Assembly (NCBI GenBank): GCA_964630925.1
Contig: CAZVZK010000031.1
Location: 1 to 64,000 of the forward strand
Direction of reading: 5' to 3'
DNA: 64,000 nucleotides
Source of the DNA: RGDT01 sp964630925
GTDB lineage: Bacteria; Planctomycetota; Planctomycetia; Gemmatales; Gemmataceae
Below are positions 41,867-51,097 of this stretch, one piece after another. The position numbers and the translations under genes were made by a program. A model generated the notes under the pieces. The model worked only from the letters and a program-made list of their open reading frames with translations. It did not search any database and was not told where the DNA came from. The stretch's first letter is position 1. The number at the start of each line of letters is the position of its first letter.

Positions 41867-42241
41867 TCAACGTGGCGGGGGCTCGGGAGGCTCGGCGGGA
41901 TGGCGCGCTGGCGGCAGGTCCTGGGAGGCGACGGCACGCGATCCGGGCGGGCCCTCGGGGGCGTCCGCTTGGGGGGGGACGGCGTCGTGCGTGCGATGCG
42001 GGCCCTGGGGTGCGGGGGCGGCGGGCGCTCGGCGCTCCTGCCGCTGGCACGACGGCCCTTCGCAGGGCGCGGGCGGCAGATGGCAGGGGGCGCCGGGGAC
42101 GCATTCGGCCGGCCTCTCGCCCTTCAAAACGACGTGGTTGCCGCACGAAGCGGACGCCTGGACGGGTGCGAACGCCAGCAGCGCCAGGGCGGCGAGCGCC
42201 GGCGTGAGGGGGTCGCGGAGTCCGGCGGGCCAGTTCGCCAC
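41867..42241 (-). CDS. small secreted Cys/Pro-rich protein
   Basis: 124 residues from GTG 42241 (GAGG upstream). Signal peptide LTPALAALALLAFAPVQASA followed by SCGNHVVLKGERPAECVPGA, PCHLPPAPCEGPSCQRQERR and a Pro/Ala-rich tail. Five Cys in the mature part suggest disulphides or metal binding. Planctomycete secreted proteins of this C-x-N-H-V-V ... PC-x-G-P-x-C kind are familiar to me but of unknown function. The region 41693-41866 upstream of the ABC operon has nothing else. Confidence 0.6.
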   Translation of the reverse strand: MANWPAGLRDPLTPALAALALLAFAPVQASASCGNHVVLKGERPAECVPGAPCHLPPAPCEGPSCQRQERRAPAAPAPQGPHRTHDAVPPQADAPEGPPGSRAVASQDLPPARHPAEPPEPPPR

Positions 42242-42363
42242 GGGGCCTCGCGGTGCATGTCGGTTGGGCTACCCTTCATTCCTAACCGATCCCGCGGGCC
42301 GGTTCAAGCGCCCGGGGCGCGGTTTGTCACGGATCGCCCGCATCCCTCACCCGTGGGTGGCGC

Positions 42364-45300
42364 ATGAAGCTCGCGGACCTCCTGAGCCGGCGCTCCGTCC
42401 TCGTGGCGCTCCTTTTGGCCGTCGTGCTGGCCGGTGTGGTGCTGTCGTTCTTCTGGCGTGGCGTGCCCCAGCCCGGCAGCAAGCGCCACGAGGAGTTCGC
42501 CGAGGCGTTCTGGGTCGGCACGGCGGCGCTGGACAGCGGGATCACGACGGTCCCGGAGGAGATGCTCACCAGGGCGCTGGCCATCTACCCCGACGAGCCG
42601 GCGGCCCTCGCCAACCGCGGGCTGGCCTACATGCGCACCGGCGGCCAGCTCGACCTCGCGGCCAGGGATCTGGAACGCGCCGCGTCCCTCGCCCCGGACA
42701 ACGCCGACATCAAGGAGCTGGTCGTCCTGCTGCGTGAGAGGCAGAACCGCATGGCGGACGCCATCGCCGCCCAGCGCGAGGTGGTGAAGGCCGACCCCGA
42801 CAGCCCGCGTCGGATCTACAAGCTGAACGACCTCCTCAACAAGGAGGCGACGGACGAGGCGGACGACGAACGCCTGACGCTCCTGTCGCGCATCGTCGAG
42901 CTGCGGCCCACGAACTACCCGGCGCTGGTGGACGCGCTCACCCTGGCCGCCCGCAAGGGCCGCCGCGAGGAGGCGGGCCGACTGCTCGGCCGGCTGGAGA
43001 AGTTGGCGCCCGGCTGGAAGCCGGAGACGCGCGGGGCGTTCGCCCAGGTGCAGGCGCTGGGGGCGGAGAAGCCGCTGCCCGCCGAATTCCGCCTGGCCGT
43101 CGGCATGTTCGGGAATCACCTGCGGGGCGAGCCGGGCTACCTGCGCGGGGCGCTGGAGCTGAAGCCGGAGACGGAGGGTTGGCCGCTGCAAGCGTTCGTC
43201 AAGGTGCCGAATGTCCGCACCGAGGCGGCGGCGCCCGACGTCGGGTTGGCCTACCCGTTTACCGACGTGCGCTATTCCGAGGAGGTGCAGAGGCAGCGTT
43301 GGGACGTGAGCCTGCCGGCGTGGCTGGGGGCACGCGAAGCGGCGAGCTACTGGGTCGCCAACGCGAAGGAGGTCCGCCGCGCCGGTGACGCCGGCCAGAC
43401 ATTCGCCTTCCCCTCCGGGCCGAAGGAGGCCCCGCCGACGCCGGCCGGGATCGCCTTCGCTGACCTCGACAACGATTACCTGACCGACCTCGTCCTCGCC
43501 GGGGCCGGCGGGCTGCGCTTCTGGAAGCGCCTGCCTGACGGCGGCTGGAAGAACGTCACCACGCTGACCCGGCTCCCCGAGGCGATCCTGTCGGGCGACT
43601 ACTTCGGCGTCTGGGCCGTCGACTTCGACTCCGACGCCGACCTCGACCTGATCCTCGCCCCGAGAGACGGCCCGGCCGTCGTCCTCCGCAACAACATGGA
43701 CGGCACCTTCACCGTTCTGCGGCCATTCGACGGCCTGAAGTCGCCGCGTGCCTTCGTCTGGGCGGACCTCGACAACGACGGCGCGTCCGAGGCCTGCTTC
43801 CTCGATGACGCCGGCTCCCTCCACGTCTACGCGAACCTCCGCGGCGGACAGTTCAAGCGGCGAGCCGCGCCGAAGGGCGAGTTCCTCGCCCTGGCCGCCG
43901 GCGACATCCGCGACGGGGGGCGCTTCGAGCTCCTCCTCCTCGACGGCAAGGGCGGCTTGCACTTCGCGGACGACGGGGACAAGACGGGCCGCGACCACCT
44001 CGCCTCGCTGGCGGCCCCGCTCGAAGGCAGGCCAGGCGAGGTGGCCCTCTTTGTCGCGGACATGGATAACAACGGGGCCTTCGACTTCGTCGCGCGGTCG
44101 AAGGCCCGTAGCGCCATCCTCCTCAACGACGGCAAGGGCAGGTTCACCGAGATCAAGGGCGCGAAGCGGGATGACGGCGGCTCCGAAGTCCTGCCCGGCG
44201 GCACCGCGCCCCCGACGGATCTGGACGGCGACGGCTGGCTCGACCTGATCGGCCTGAGCGCCGGGTCGCGGCTACCCACTCTGGCGCTGGGTAAGGGCAC
44301 GAAGGATTACCGCTGGCTACAGCTCCGGCTCCTGGCCAACACGCAGGCCGACGCCCAGGGCGACAAGCGCATCAACTCATTCAACATCGGCGGCGAGGCC
44401 GGCGTCCGCACCGGACGGCTCGCCCTCCATCAGCCGGTCACGCAGCCCGTCAGCCACTTCGGCCTCGGCACCAACGGGCGCGCCCACTTGACGCGCATCG
44501 TCTGGGCCAACGGTACCGTGCAGTGGGAGTTCGAACGCTCCGCGAGCGGCTACTTCTTCGCCGAACAGAGGCTCAAAGGGTCGTGCCCGTTCCTCTTCTC
44601 GTGGGACGGCGAGAAAGTCGTCTTCGTGGCCGACTTCTGCTGGTCCACCCCCCTCGGCATGTACATCAACGGCCAGGATAAGGGCGGCTTCCTCCAGACC
44701 ACCGACTGGATCAAGATCCGCCGCGGCCAGCTCAGGGCGCGGGACGGGCTCTACGACCTCCGCGTCAACGCCAACCTGTGGGAGACGCACTTCCTCGACG
44801 AGATGGGCCTCATCGCCGTCGATCACCCCGCCGGCACCGAGTGCCACGTCGATGAACGCTTCTTCCTCGTGCCCACGGAGCCGCGGGTCTACCTCACCGA
44901 GAAGTCGCGGCCCGTGGCGAAGGCGTGGGACCACAAGGGCGCCGACGTGACGCACATCGTCCGCGACATGGACGGCAAGTACCTCGACCGCGCCGGGCGG
45001 GGCACATGGCAGGGCGTCACCAACGACCACTGGGTCGAGATCGACCTCGGCGACGACGCGCCGAAGACCGGCCCCGTGTACCTCCTGGCGACGGGGTTCG
45101 TGCATCCGACGGACAGCAGCGTCAACTTCGCCCTCACCCAGTCGTCGCTGCCCAGGCCGCAGCCGCTCTCGCTGGAGGTGCCGGACGGCAAGGGCGGCTG
45201 GCGTGTCGGCAGCCCGGCGCTGGGCTTCCCCGCCGGCAAGAACAAGACCGTCGTCCTCCGTCTCGACGGGATCGAGGCCCCCGGCAAGGTGAGCCGCCGC

Positions 45301-45888
45301 GTCCGCCTCCGCACCAGCATGGAGATCTACTGGGACCGCATCGCCTGGGCCAGGGGCCTCGACGCCTCGTCCGTCACGCAGACACGCATCCCATTCAAGA
45401 CCGCCGAGCTGAGTTACCGTGGCATCCTCGACATGACCCAGGCCGATGCGTCCTCCCCCGAGCTGCCGCACTACGACAGGCTGCAGCACACCGGGCAGAA
45501 GTGGCGTGACCTGGCCGGGTATCACACGCGCTTCGGCGACGTGGCCGAGCTTCTCCGCGCGGCGGATGACCGCTACGTCATCATGAACGCCGGCGACGAG
45601 ATCCGCCTCACCTTCCCCGAGCTACCCGTGCCGGCGGGCAAGGAGCGGACGTTCATCTGGGTGTCGGACGGCTGGGTGAAGGACGGCGACCTGAACACGA
45701 AGTGGGGCGGCACCGTGCTGCCGCTGCCGTACCACGGCATGAAGGGCTACGACACGCCGCCGGGGCGTCTCGTCGATGACCCCGTCTTCATACGCTTCCC
45801 GAAGGACTGGGAGACGTATCACACGCGCCTCGTGTCGCCCGAGGCGTTCAAGCGTGGCCTGCGCCCGGCCCGCGGAGGTGGCCGATGA
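42364..45888 (+). CDS. TPR / FG-GAP repeat protein (ASPIC/UnbV type)
   Basis: 1174 residues. N-terminal membrane anchor (VLVALLLAVVLAGVVLSFF), TPR-like helices (ALAIYPDEPAALANRGLAYM, DLERAASLAPDNADIKELVV), then repeated FG-GAP/VCBS blades with Ca-binding DxDxDG signatures (ADLDNDYLTDLVLAG, DFDSDADLDLILAP, ADLDNDGASEACFLDDAG, DLDGDGWLDLIG), then an ASPIC/UnbV-like piece (NSFNIGGEAGVRTGRLALHQ and HFGLGTNGRAHLTRIVWANG), and a beta-rich C-terminal domain of about 480 residues. Exported and membrane-bound. The stop overlaps the next ATG by four bases (ATGA), so it is coupled to a CRTAC1 protein and then to an RnfD-like protein. Function unknown. Confidence 0.8.
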   Translation: MKLADLLSRRSVLVALLLAVVLAGVVLSFFWRGVPQPGSKRHEEFAEAFWVGTAALDSGITTVPEEMLTRALAIYPDEPAALANRGLAYMRTGGQLDLAARDLERAASLAPDNADIKELVVLLRERQNRMADAIAAQREVVKADPDSPRRIYKLNDLLNKEATDEADDERLTLLSRIVELRPTNYPALVDALTLAARKGRREEAGRLLGRLEKLAPGWKPETRGAFAQVQALGAEKPLPAEFRLAVGMFGNHLRGEPGYLRGALELKPETEGWPLQAFVKVPNVRTEAAAPDVGLAYPFTDVRYSEEVQRQRWDVSLPAWLGAREAASYWVANAKEVRRAGDAGQTFAFPSGPKEAPPTPAGIAFADLDNDYLTDLVLAGAGGLRFWKRLPDGGWKNVTTLTRLPEAILSGDYFGVWAVDFDSDADLDLILAPRDGPAVVLRNNMDGTFTVLRPFDGLKSPRAFVWADLDNDGASEACFLDDAGSLHVYANLRGGQFKRRAAPKGEFLALAAGDIRDGGRFELLLLDGKGGLHFADDGDKTGRDHLASLAAPLEGRPGEVALFVADMDNNGAFDFVARSKARSAILLNDGKGRFTEIKGAKRDDGGSEVLPGGTAPPTDLDGDGWLDLIGLSAGSRLPTLALGKGTKDYRWLQLRLLANTQADAQGDKRINSFNIGGEAGVRTGRLALHQPVTQPVSHFGLGTNGRAHLTRIVWANGTVQWEFERSASGYFFAEQRLKGSCPFLFSWDGEKVVFVADFCWSTPLGMYINGQDKGGFLQTTDWIKIRRGQLRARDGLYDLRVNANLWETHFLDEMGLIAVDHPAGTECHVDERFFLVPTEPRVYLTEKSRPVAKAWDHKGADVTHIVRDMDGKYLDRAGRGTWQGVTNDHWVEIDLGDDAPKTGPVYLLATGFVHPTDSSVNFALTQSSLPRPQPLSLEVPDGKGGWRVGSPALGFPAGKNKTVVLRLDGIEAPGKVSRRVRLRTSMEIYWDRIAWARGLDASSVTQTRIPFKTAELSYRGILDMTQADASSPELPHYDRLQHTGQKWRDLAGYHTRFGDVAELLRAADDRYVIMNAGDEIRLTFPELPVPAGKERTFIWVSDGWVKDGDLNTKWGGTVLPLPYHGMKGYDTPPGRLVDDPVFIRFPKDWETYHTRLVSPEAFKRGLRPARGGGR

Positions 45889-47726
45889 GCAAGAACGTCA
45901 AATACGTACTCGTCGCCGTCTTCTTCCTCGGGCAGATGGCCGCCGTCTGGGTCCTGGGGCAGACCGCGAATCGGAGCGTGTGGGAGGTCATCCAGGGCCT
46001 GTTCTCGCCGCGTGGGAAAGAGGACGAGTGGACGCCGGAGAAGGCCCTCGCCCGGTACGGCTTCCATCTCGCGGACCGCGCGAAGGAGGCCGGCCTGTCC
46101 TTCACGCACCAGTCGCCGACGGACCTCGACGCGAAGCTGCAACACATCCTGCCGCTGGTGGCGATGACGGGGGCGTCGGTGTCCGTCGTGGACTTCGACC
46201 GCGACGGGCTGCTCGACGTGTTCGTCGTCAATTCGCGCGAGGGCAGCGAGTGCGCCCTCTTCAAGAACCTCGGGGGCGGCAAGTTCAAGGACGTGACTGC
46301 GGAGTTCGGCCTCACGGGGCTGAACAGGGCCGGCTCGTGTCAGGGGGCCATCTGGGGCGACTTCGACAACGACGGCTACGAGGACCTGTTCGTCTACAAG
46401 TGGGGCAGGCCGCAGCTCCTCCGCAACGTCGGCGGGAAGAAGTTCGAGGACGTGACGGAGAAGGCGGGCCTGCCGGCGCACAGCAACGCCAACGCCGCCG
46501 TCTGGCTCGACTTCGACCGCGACGGGCACCTCGACCTGTTCCTGTCCGGCTACTGGCCGGATGGCATCGACCTGTGGAAGCTGGAGCATTCGCGCATGAT
46601 GCCGGAGAGCTTCCAGCACGCCAACAACGGAGGCCGCAAGTACCTCCTCCGCAACAAGGGCGACGGGACTTTCGAGGACGTGACCGAGGGCTGGGGCATA
46701 ACGAGCAAGCGATGGACGCTGGGCGTGGCGGCGGCGGACCTGTGCGGCAGCGGCTACCCCGACCTGATCCTCGCCAACGACTTCGGCGTCTCCGAGTATT
46801 ACTGCAACAGGGGCGGCAAGCGGTTCGAGGAGGTCGGGGCGGCCACCGGCATCGGCGACCGGCCCAAGAGCGGCATGAGCGTCAACTTCGGCGACATCTT
46901 CAACACCGGCCGGCTGGCCATGTACGTGACGAACATCTCGGACCGGCAAGGCAACCTGAACCAGGGGAACAACCTCTGGGTGCCGCGCAAGCACAGGCCC
47001 GGCGAGCCGGCGGTGTACGACAACATGGCGACGGACCTGCGTCTGGCGACGGGCGGGTGGTCGTGGGGGGCCCAGTTCGGCGACCTCGACAACGACGGCC
47101 GGCTCGACCTGTTCATGGCCAACGGCATGATCTCCGCCAGCAAGGCCGACTCGTACTGGTACGACTACGGCAAGATCGCCGGGGCGAACCGGTCGATCAT
47201 CCTCGACGCCGCCAACTGGCCGGCGATGAGGGGCCGCAGCCTGTCGGGCTACGAGCAGAAGTGCCTGTGGCTCAACCGAGGCGGCGAATTCGCCGACATC
47301 GCCGGCAACGTCGGGGTCAAGGAGCTGTTCGACGGCCGGGCCGTCGCCCTGGCCGACCTGGAGAACCGTGGAGCCCTCGACGTTCTGATGGCCTGCCAGA
47401 ACGGCCCGCTCGTGTTCTACCGCAACACCGTCAAGCCGGGCCGCGCCTGGGTGCAGTTCGAATTGGAGGGGACGAGGAGCAACCGCAGCGCCATCGGCGC
47501 CCTGGTGCGGCTCCACTGGACGAACAAGGCGGGCGAGCAGGAGCAGGTGCAGGCGGTGGAGGGCGGCAACGGCTACGCCTCGCAGAACATGCGCCGGCTG
47601 CACTTCGGCCTCGGCGAGGGGGCGACGATCACGAAGGCGGTCATCCAATGGCCGTCGGGGCGGACGCAGACCATCGAGTCGCCCGAGATCAACAAGCGGC
47701 ACCCGATCAAGGAGCCGAACGAATGA
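45885..47726 (+). CDS. CRTAC1 family FG-GAP/ASPIC-UnbV protein
   Basis: 613 residues. N-terminal anchor (YVLVAVFFLGQMAAVWVLG), then seven or so FG-GAP blades with DFDRDGLLDVFVVN, GDFDNDGYEDLFVYK, DFDRDGHLDLFLSG, GDLDNDGRLDLFMANG, and a terminal ASPIC/UnbV domain (NRSAIGALVRLHWTNKAGEQ, QNMRRLHFGLGEGATI, QWPSGRTQTI). Calcium-stabilised extracellular beta-propeller. Both ends overlap neighbours by ATGA, so the three-gene unit should be made in fixed ratio. Related family members are widespread in planctomycetes without known function. Confidence 0.88.
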   Translation: MSKNVKYVLVAVFFLGQMAAVWVLGQTANRSVWEVIQGLFSPRGKEDEWTPEKALARYGFHLADRAKEAGLSFTHQSPTDLDAKLQHILPLVAMTGASVSVVDFDRDGLLDVFVVNSREGSECALFKNLGGGKFKDVTAEFGLTGLNRAGSCQGAIWGDFDNDGYEDLFVYKWGRPQLLRNVGGKKFEDVTEKAGLPAHSNANAAVWLDFDRDGHLDLFLSGYWPDGIDLWKLEHSRMMPESFQHANNGGRKYLLRNKGDGTFEDVTEGWGITSKRWTLGVAAADLCGSGYPDLILANDFGVSEYYCNRGGKRFEEVGAATGIGDRPKSGMSVNFGDIFNTGRLAMYVTNISDRQGNLNQGNNLWVPRKHRPGEPAVYDNMATDLRLATGGWSWGAQFGDLDNDGRLDLFMANGMISASKADSYWYDYGKIAGANRSIILDAANWPAMRGRSLSGYEQKCLWLNRGGEFADIAGNVGVKELFDGRAVALADLENRGALDVLMACQNGPLVFYRNTVKPGRAWVQFELEGTRSNRSAIGALVRLHWTNKAGEQEQVQAVEGGNGYASQNMRRLHFGLGEGATITKAVIQWPSGRTQTIESPEINKRHPIKEPNE

Positions 47727-48868
47727 CATCGGCAATCGTCACTTCCGGACAGAAGGCGGGGATCACCCCCACGTCGGAGCCGGCCGCCCTGGACCTGCAG
47801 GTGCCCCTGCCGCCCCGGAAGGCCGCCACCACGCCACGCCTGTTGGTCACGGGGGCGTGCCTCCTCGCGTACTACCTGACGCGCGGGTGGGTCATCGAGT
47901 GGGCGGTCCCCGCGCTCGGCGTGACCCGACACGGGGCGAGCCTCGCGCTCGTCGCCGGGGTGATCGCCGCCCTGGCCGCCGTCTGGTGGCGGGTGCTTGC
48001 GTCCACCAAGGCGTTCCACGCGCCGGCGTTGGTGACAGCCATCCTGCTGATGGCGGATGCCGGCTACGGCGTCCTCGAGAATCACCGCTCGGCCTGGCTC
48101 GACTTGCTGACCGCCGGCAACGTCACCACCGTCACGCCGACCTTCATCGCCATCCTGACCACCGTGCTGACGGAGCTGGCCCTCGGCTACTTCGTCCTGG
48201 GCAAGGCCCCGCCCCTGGTCAGCGCCTACGTTTCCGGCATCAGCGCCGGCATCCTCATCAAGTCGCCGTACCTGTGGCCGTTCGTCCTGTGCGGCATGAT
48301 CTCCATCACGTCCAAGTACGTGCTGCGGTACGGCAACAAGCACCTGTGGAACCCGACGAACTTCGGCGTCACGATGATGCTGTTCCTCGCCCCGGCCACC
48401 GTGGCCAGTCTGAGCATCCAGGCCGGCAACGAGATCTGGGCCGCCGTCATCATCTGGTGCCTGGGGGGTTTGATCCTGGGCAGCCTCGGGCTGTTCCACA
48501 TCTCCATCGCCTTCGTGATCTCGTTCGTGACGCTGGCCTTCCTCCGCAGCCGGGACTTCCTCGGCCTGTTCCTGCCGGCGGAGGCGTCCCGGGCCTTCGA
48601 CCCGTTCGTGACGGAGGTGGCGCCGATCACCAGCCCGATGTTCCAGCTCTACATCTTCTTCATGATCACCGACCCGAAGACCATCACCCGCGGCTGGCGG
48701 CGGCAGGTGCTGGTGGCCGTGCTGGTGGCAGTCGCCGAGTCGTTCTACCGCGTCGCCTTCCGAGACGTCCATAGCCTGTACCACGCCCTGTTCACGGTCG
48801 GCCCGGCGGCCAGCCTGATCGAGCTCCTGTTCGACCCGGCCCCGCCGCCCACCTCTCCCAAGGAGTGA
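47723..48868 (+). CDS. RnfD/NqrB-like membrane protein
   Basis: 381 residues with about 9-10 membrane spans. Diagnostic elements: KYVLRYGNKHLWNPTNFGVT then MMLFLAP and ITSPMFQLYIFFMITDPKTI, as in subunit D of Rnf or NqrB-type redox pumps. Those subunits carry covalent FMN on a Thr; I cannot place that Thr with confidence. The other Rnf/Nqr genes are absent here, and the gene is instead coupled (ATGA) to two FG-GAP proteins, so it may bring electrons or ions to an extracytoplasmic redox protein. ATG 47723 gives a 35-residue cytosolic N-tail. Confidence 0.78.
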   Translation: MTSAIVTSGQKAGITPTSEPAALDLQVPLPPRKAATTPRLLVTGACLLAYYLTRGWVIEWAVPALGVTRHGASLALVAGVIAALAAVWWRVLASTKAFHAPALVTAILLMADAGYGVLENHRSAWLDLLTAGNVTTVTPTFIAILTTVLTELALGYFVLGKAPPLVSAYVSGISAGILIKSPYLWPFVLCGMISITSKYVLRYGNKHLWNPTNFGVTMMLFLAPATVASLSIQAGNEIWAAVIIWCLGGLILGSLGLFHISIAFVISFVTLAFLRSRDFLGLFLPAEASRAFDPFVTEVAPITSPMFQLYIFFMITDPKTITRGWRRQVLVAVLVAVAESFYRVAFRDVHSLYHALFTVGPAASLIELLFDPAPPPTSPKE

Positions 48869-48871
48869 CCC

Positions 48872-49348
48872 ATGCGCGCTCTCATCCTCTCCCTCGCCGC
48901 GGCCTCGCTCGCCCTCGCGGCGGACGCCGAGCCGGACGCCAAGCTGTCCGGCAAGCTGGTCATCACGGATCTGCAAGGCGGTTTCGCCGGCTTCACGGGC
49001 AAGGTCTACACCGTCGAGCCGGACGGCAGTTACTCGGTCGGCAACCAGGCCCGGGGCAAGGTCACGGAGACGGGGAAGGGCAAGCTGGATGCGAAGGCGC
49101 TGGCCAAGGTGGCCGCCGCCGCGAAGAAGTACGGGGCGGATACGCTGAAGGACGCGGGCCGGGCGATGGCCAACCCCCACGCCGTGACGATCACCTACGG
49201 GAAGAACACCGCGGTGCTGAACCTGCCCACGACGGCCCCGCTGCCCGCCGCGGACGAGAAGGAGATGCCGGGCCGTTTCGCCGGCGTCGTCAACGCGGTG
49301 GTGGCGGCGATCCCGAAGCCCAAGGCGAAGGGCGGGGCGGACAAGTAG
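48872..49348 (+). CDS. secreted small protein, unknown
   Basis: 158 residues with a signal peptide (ALILSLAAASLALAADA). The mature part starts AEPDAKLSGKLVITDLQGGF and has a beta-strand rhythm with KVTETGKGKLDAKALAKVAA and NPHAVTITYGKNTAVLNLPT; no known motif. It begins three bases after the RnfD-like stop and likely belongs to the same operon, so it may act in the periplasm with the FG-GAP proteins. Convergent with mutM. Confidence 0.7.
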   Translation: MRALILSLAAASLALAADAEPDAKLSGKLVITDLQGGFAGFTGKVYTVEPDGSYSVGNQARGKVTETGKGKLDAKALAKVAAAAKKYGADTLKDAGRAMANPHAVTITYGKNTAVLNLPTTAPLPAADEKEMPGRFAGVVNAVVAAIPKPKAKGGADK

Positions 49349-49354
49349 GCCGCC

Positions 49355-50182
49355 TCATGCCGCCGGCTGGCACTTCGGGCAGAAGTGTGACGTGCGCCCG
49401 CCGACACGCGCCGTCGCGATCGGCGTCTCGCACCGTGGGCACGGCTCACCCGCCCGGCCGTAGACGGCGAACTCCTCCTGGAATCCGCCGCGCAGGCCCG
49501 AGCCGCCGATGTAGTCGCGGATCGTCGAGCCGCGCTTCTCGATGGCCTCCGTCAGCACGCCCTCGGCCGCCACGCGCAGCCGATCCGCCTCGGCGGCGGC
49601 GAGGGTGTCGGCTCGGCGCGACGGGTGTAACTTCGCACGGAACAGCGCCTCGTCCGCGTAGATGTTCCCCACCCCGGCGATCACCGACTGGTCCATCAGC
49701 ACGGCCTTGATGGCCCGCGTCGTGGCCGCGAGCGCCGCACGCCACGCGGCCGCGTCCATCCCGAACGGCTCCGGGCCGAGGCCCACCCCGGCGAACAACG
49801 CCGCAAGTGCCGCGTCGTCCGCCAGCCACGTCAGGCTGCCGAAGCGGCGCTGGTCACGGAAACGCAGCTCCATCGCCCCGTCTTCCAGCGGGAAGACGAA
49901 GTGCGTGTGATCCTTCACCTCGTCCGTCGCCGGGACGACGGTGAATTGCCCCGTCATGCCGAGGTGGGCGACGAGGTGCGGGCCGCCGAGGGACAGCACG
50001 ATCCACTTGCCACGCCGCGCCGCCTCCGCGACGGTGCGGCCCGTCAGGCCGGCGGCCCATTCGTCCTTCCACGGCCGGCGCAGCTCGTCGGCGGTCAGGC
50101 GGCGCACGGCGGCGATGCGTCGGCCCACGAGCAGCGGACGCAGGTCACGCACGACCGTCTCGACCTCGGGCAGCTCAGGCAC
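49355..50182 (-). CDS. mutM: formamidopyrimidine-DNA glycosylase (Fpg)
   Basis: 275 residues. Starts V/M-P-E-L-P-E-V, so Pro2 and Glu3 required for beta-elimination are present; K-containing HLGMTGQFTV, FRDQRRFGSL, LLMDQSVIAGVGNIYADEAL-type helix (here VLMDQSVIAGVGNIYADEAL) and C-terminal zinc finger CPRCETPIATARVGGRTSHF followed by CPKC. Removes oxidised purines (8-oxoG) from DNA and nicks the AP site. GTG 50182 is the start since the second residue must be Pro and GGAGGGAG lies upstream. Isolated gene. Confidence 0.95.
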   Translation of the reverse strand: MPELPEVETVVRDLRPLLVGRRIAAVRRLTADELRRPWKDEWAAGLTGRTVAEAARRGKWIVLSLGGPHLVAHLGMTGQFTVVPATDEVKDHTHFVFPLEDGAMELRFRDQRRFGSLTWLADDAALAALFAGVGLGPEPFGMDAAAWRAALAATTRAIKAVLMDQSVIAGVGNIYADEALFRAKLHPSRRADTLAAAEADRLRVAAEGVLTEAIEKRGSTIRDYIGGSGLRGGFQEEFAVYGRAGEPCPRCETPIATARVGGRTSHFCPKCQPAA

Positions 50183-50290
50183 GGCGGCTCCCTCCAGGGG
50201 CAGGGAGATTCTACGCCCCGGCGAAAATGGCGGCGTGTCCGCGACGAAGTACCAAACAGCGCCCGCGCATACTTCGGGAAGGGCCACACC

Positions 50291-51091
50291 ATGGGCAAAA
50301 CAGTCAAGAAGCTCGTCATCACCGGGTTCGTCCTCGCGGGCGTTTACGCCCTCATCAGCAACACCTGGATCGGCAGCCACCTGCGTCTCTGGGCGAAGAA
50401 CGCCGCCGCCCGCGTCCAGGCCTCCGTCACCCCCGAGCGCGAGGTCGAACGCCTCCGCATGGAGGTCGGCTCCCTCAAGACCCAGGACGAACGCCTCATC
50501 AACAAGGTCGCCCAGCAGTCCGTAGAGGCCGACAAGCTCGAGGCCCTCGCCGCGTCCCAGCGGAAAGACCTGGTGAAGCGCGAGGCCAGCCTCAAGGCCA
50601 TGCACGCCGCCCTCGCCACCAAGGAGAGCCTCGTCAGCCTGCACGGCGAGAAGTTCGCCCGCGCCGAGGTCGAGAAGCAGCTCCGTGCCGACTTCGAGGC
50701 CTTCGAGAAGGATGAGGAGCACCTCAAGAGCCGCGAGGCGTATCTCGCCGAGCTGAAGCGTGGCCTCGCCCTCAACAAGACGAAGCTGGCCGAGCTGCGC
50801 GTCCAGCGTGAGAAGATGCTGACGGAGCTGCAGCGTCTGGAGACGGCCATCGCCGAGGAGCGCCGCGCCGAGGCCGCCCGCGCCTCCGTCATCGACGACG
50901 CGGCCCACCGCAAGATCCAGGCAGAGATCGAGGCCGTCAAGGACCGCGTCGCCGCCATGAGCAAGGCCCGCCAGCTCCGCGGCGAGCTCGACGGCCCGGT
51001 CAAGGCCGCCGAGCAGCGCCAGGAGGAGGCCGCCCGCATCAAGGCCCGCATCGAGCAGCGCCTCGGCGGCAAGGACGACGGCGGCGAGTGA
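50291..51091 (+). CDS. membrane-anchored coiled-coil protein
   Basis: 266 residues. A single membrane span (KKLVITGFVLAGVYALISNT), then almost entirely alpha-helical coiled coil (EREVERLRMEVGSLKTQDER through AEQRQEEAARIKARIEQRLG). No enzyme motif. Similar small planctomycete proteins with a membrane anchor and a long coil are common and uncharacterised; a structural or cell-envelope role is likely. GTG or ATG upstream alternatives would lie within the preceding leader. Alone between mutM and the BBP7 gene. Confidence 0.75.
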   Translation: MGKTVKKLVITGFVLAGVYALISNTWIGSHLRLWAKNAAARVQASVTPEREVERLRMEVGSLKTQDERLINKVAQQSVEADKLEALAASQRKDLVKREASLKAMHAALATKESLVSLHGEKFARAEVEKQLRADFEAFEKDEEHLKSREAYLAELKRGLALNKTKLAELRVQREKMLTELQRLETAIAEERRAEAARASVIDDAAHRKIQAEIEAVKDRVAAMSKARQLRGELDGPVKAAEQRQEEAARIKARIEQRLGGKDDGGE

Positions 51092-51097
51092 CCCGCC

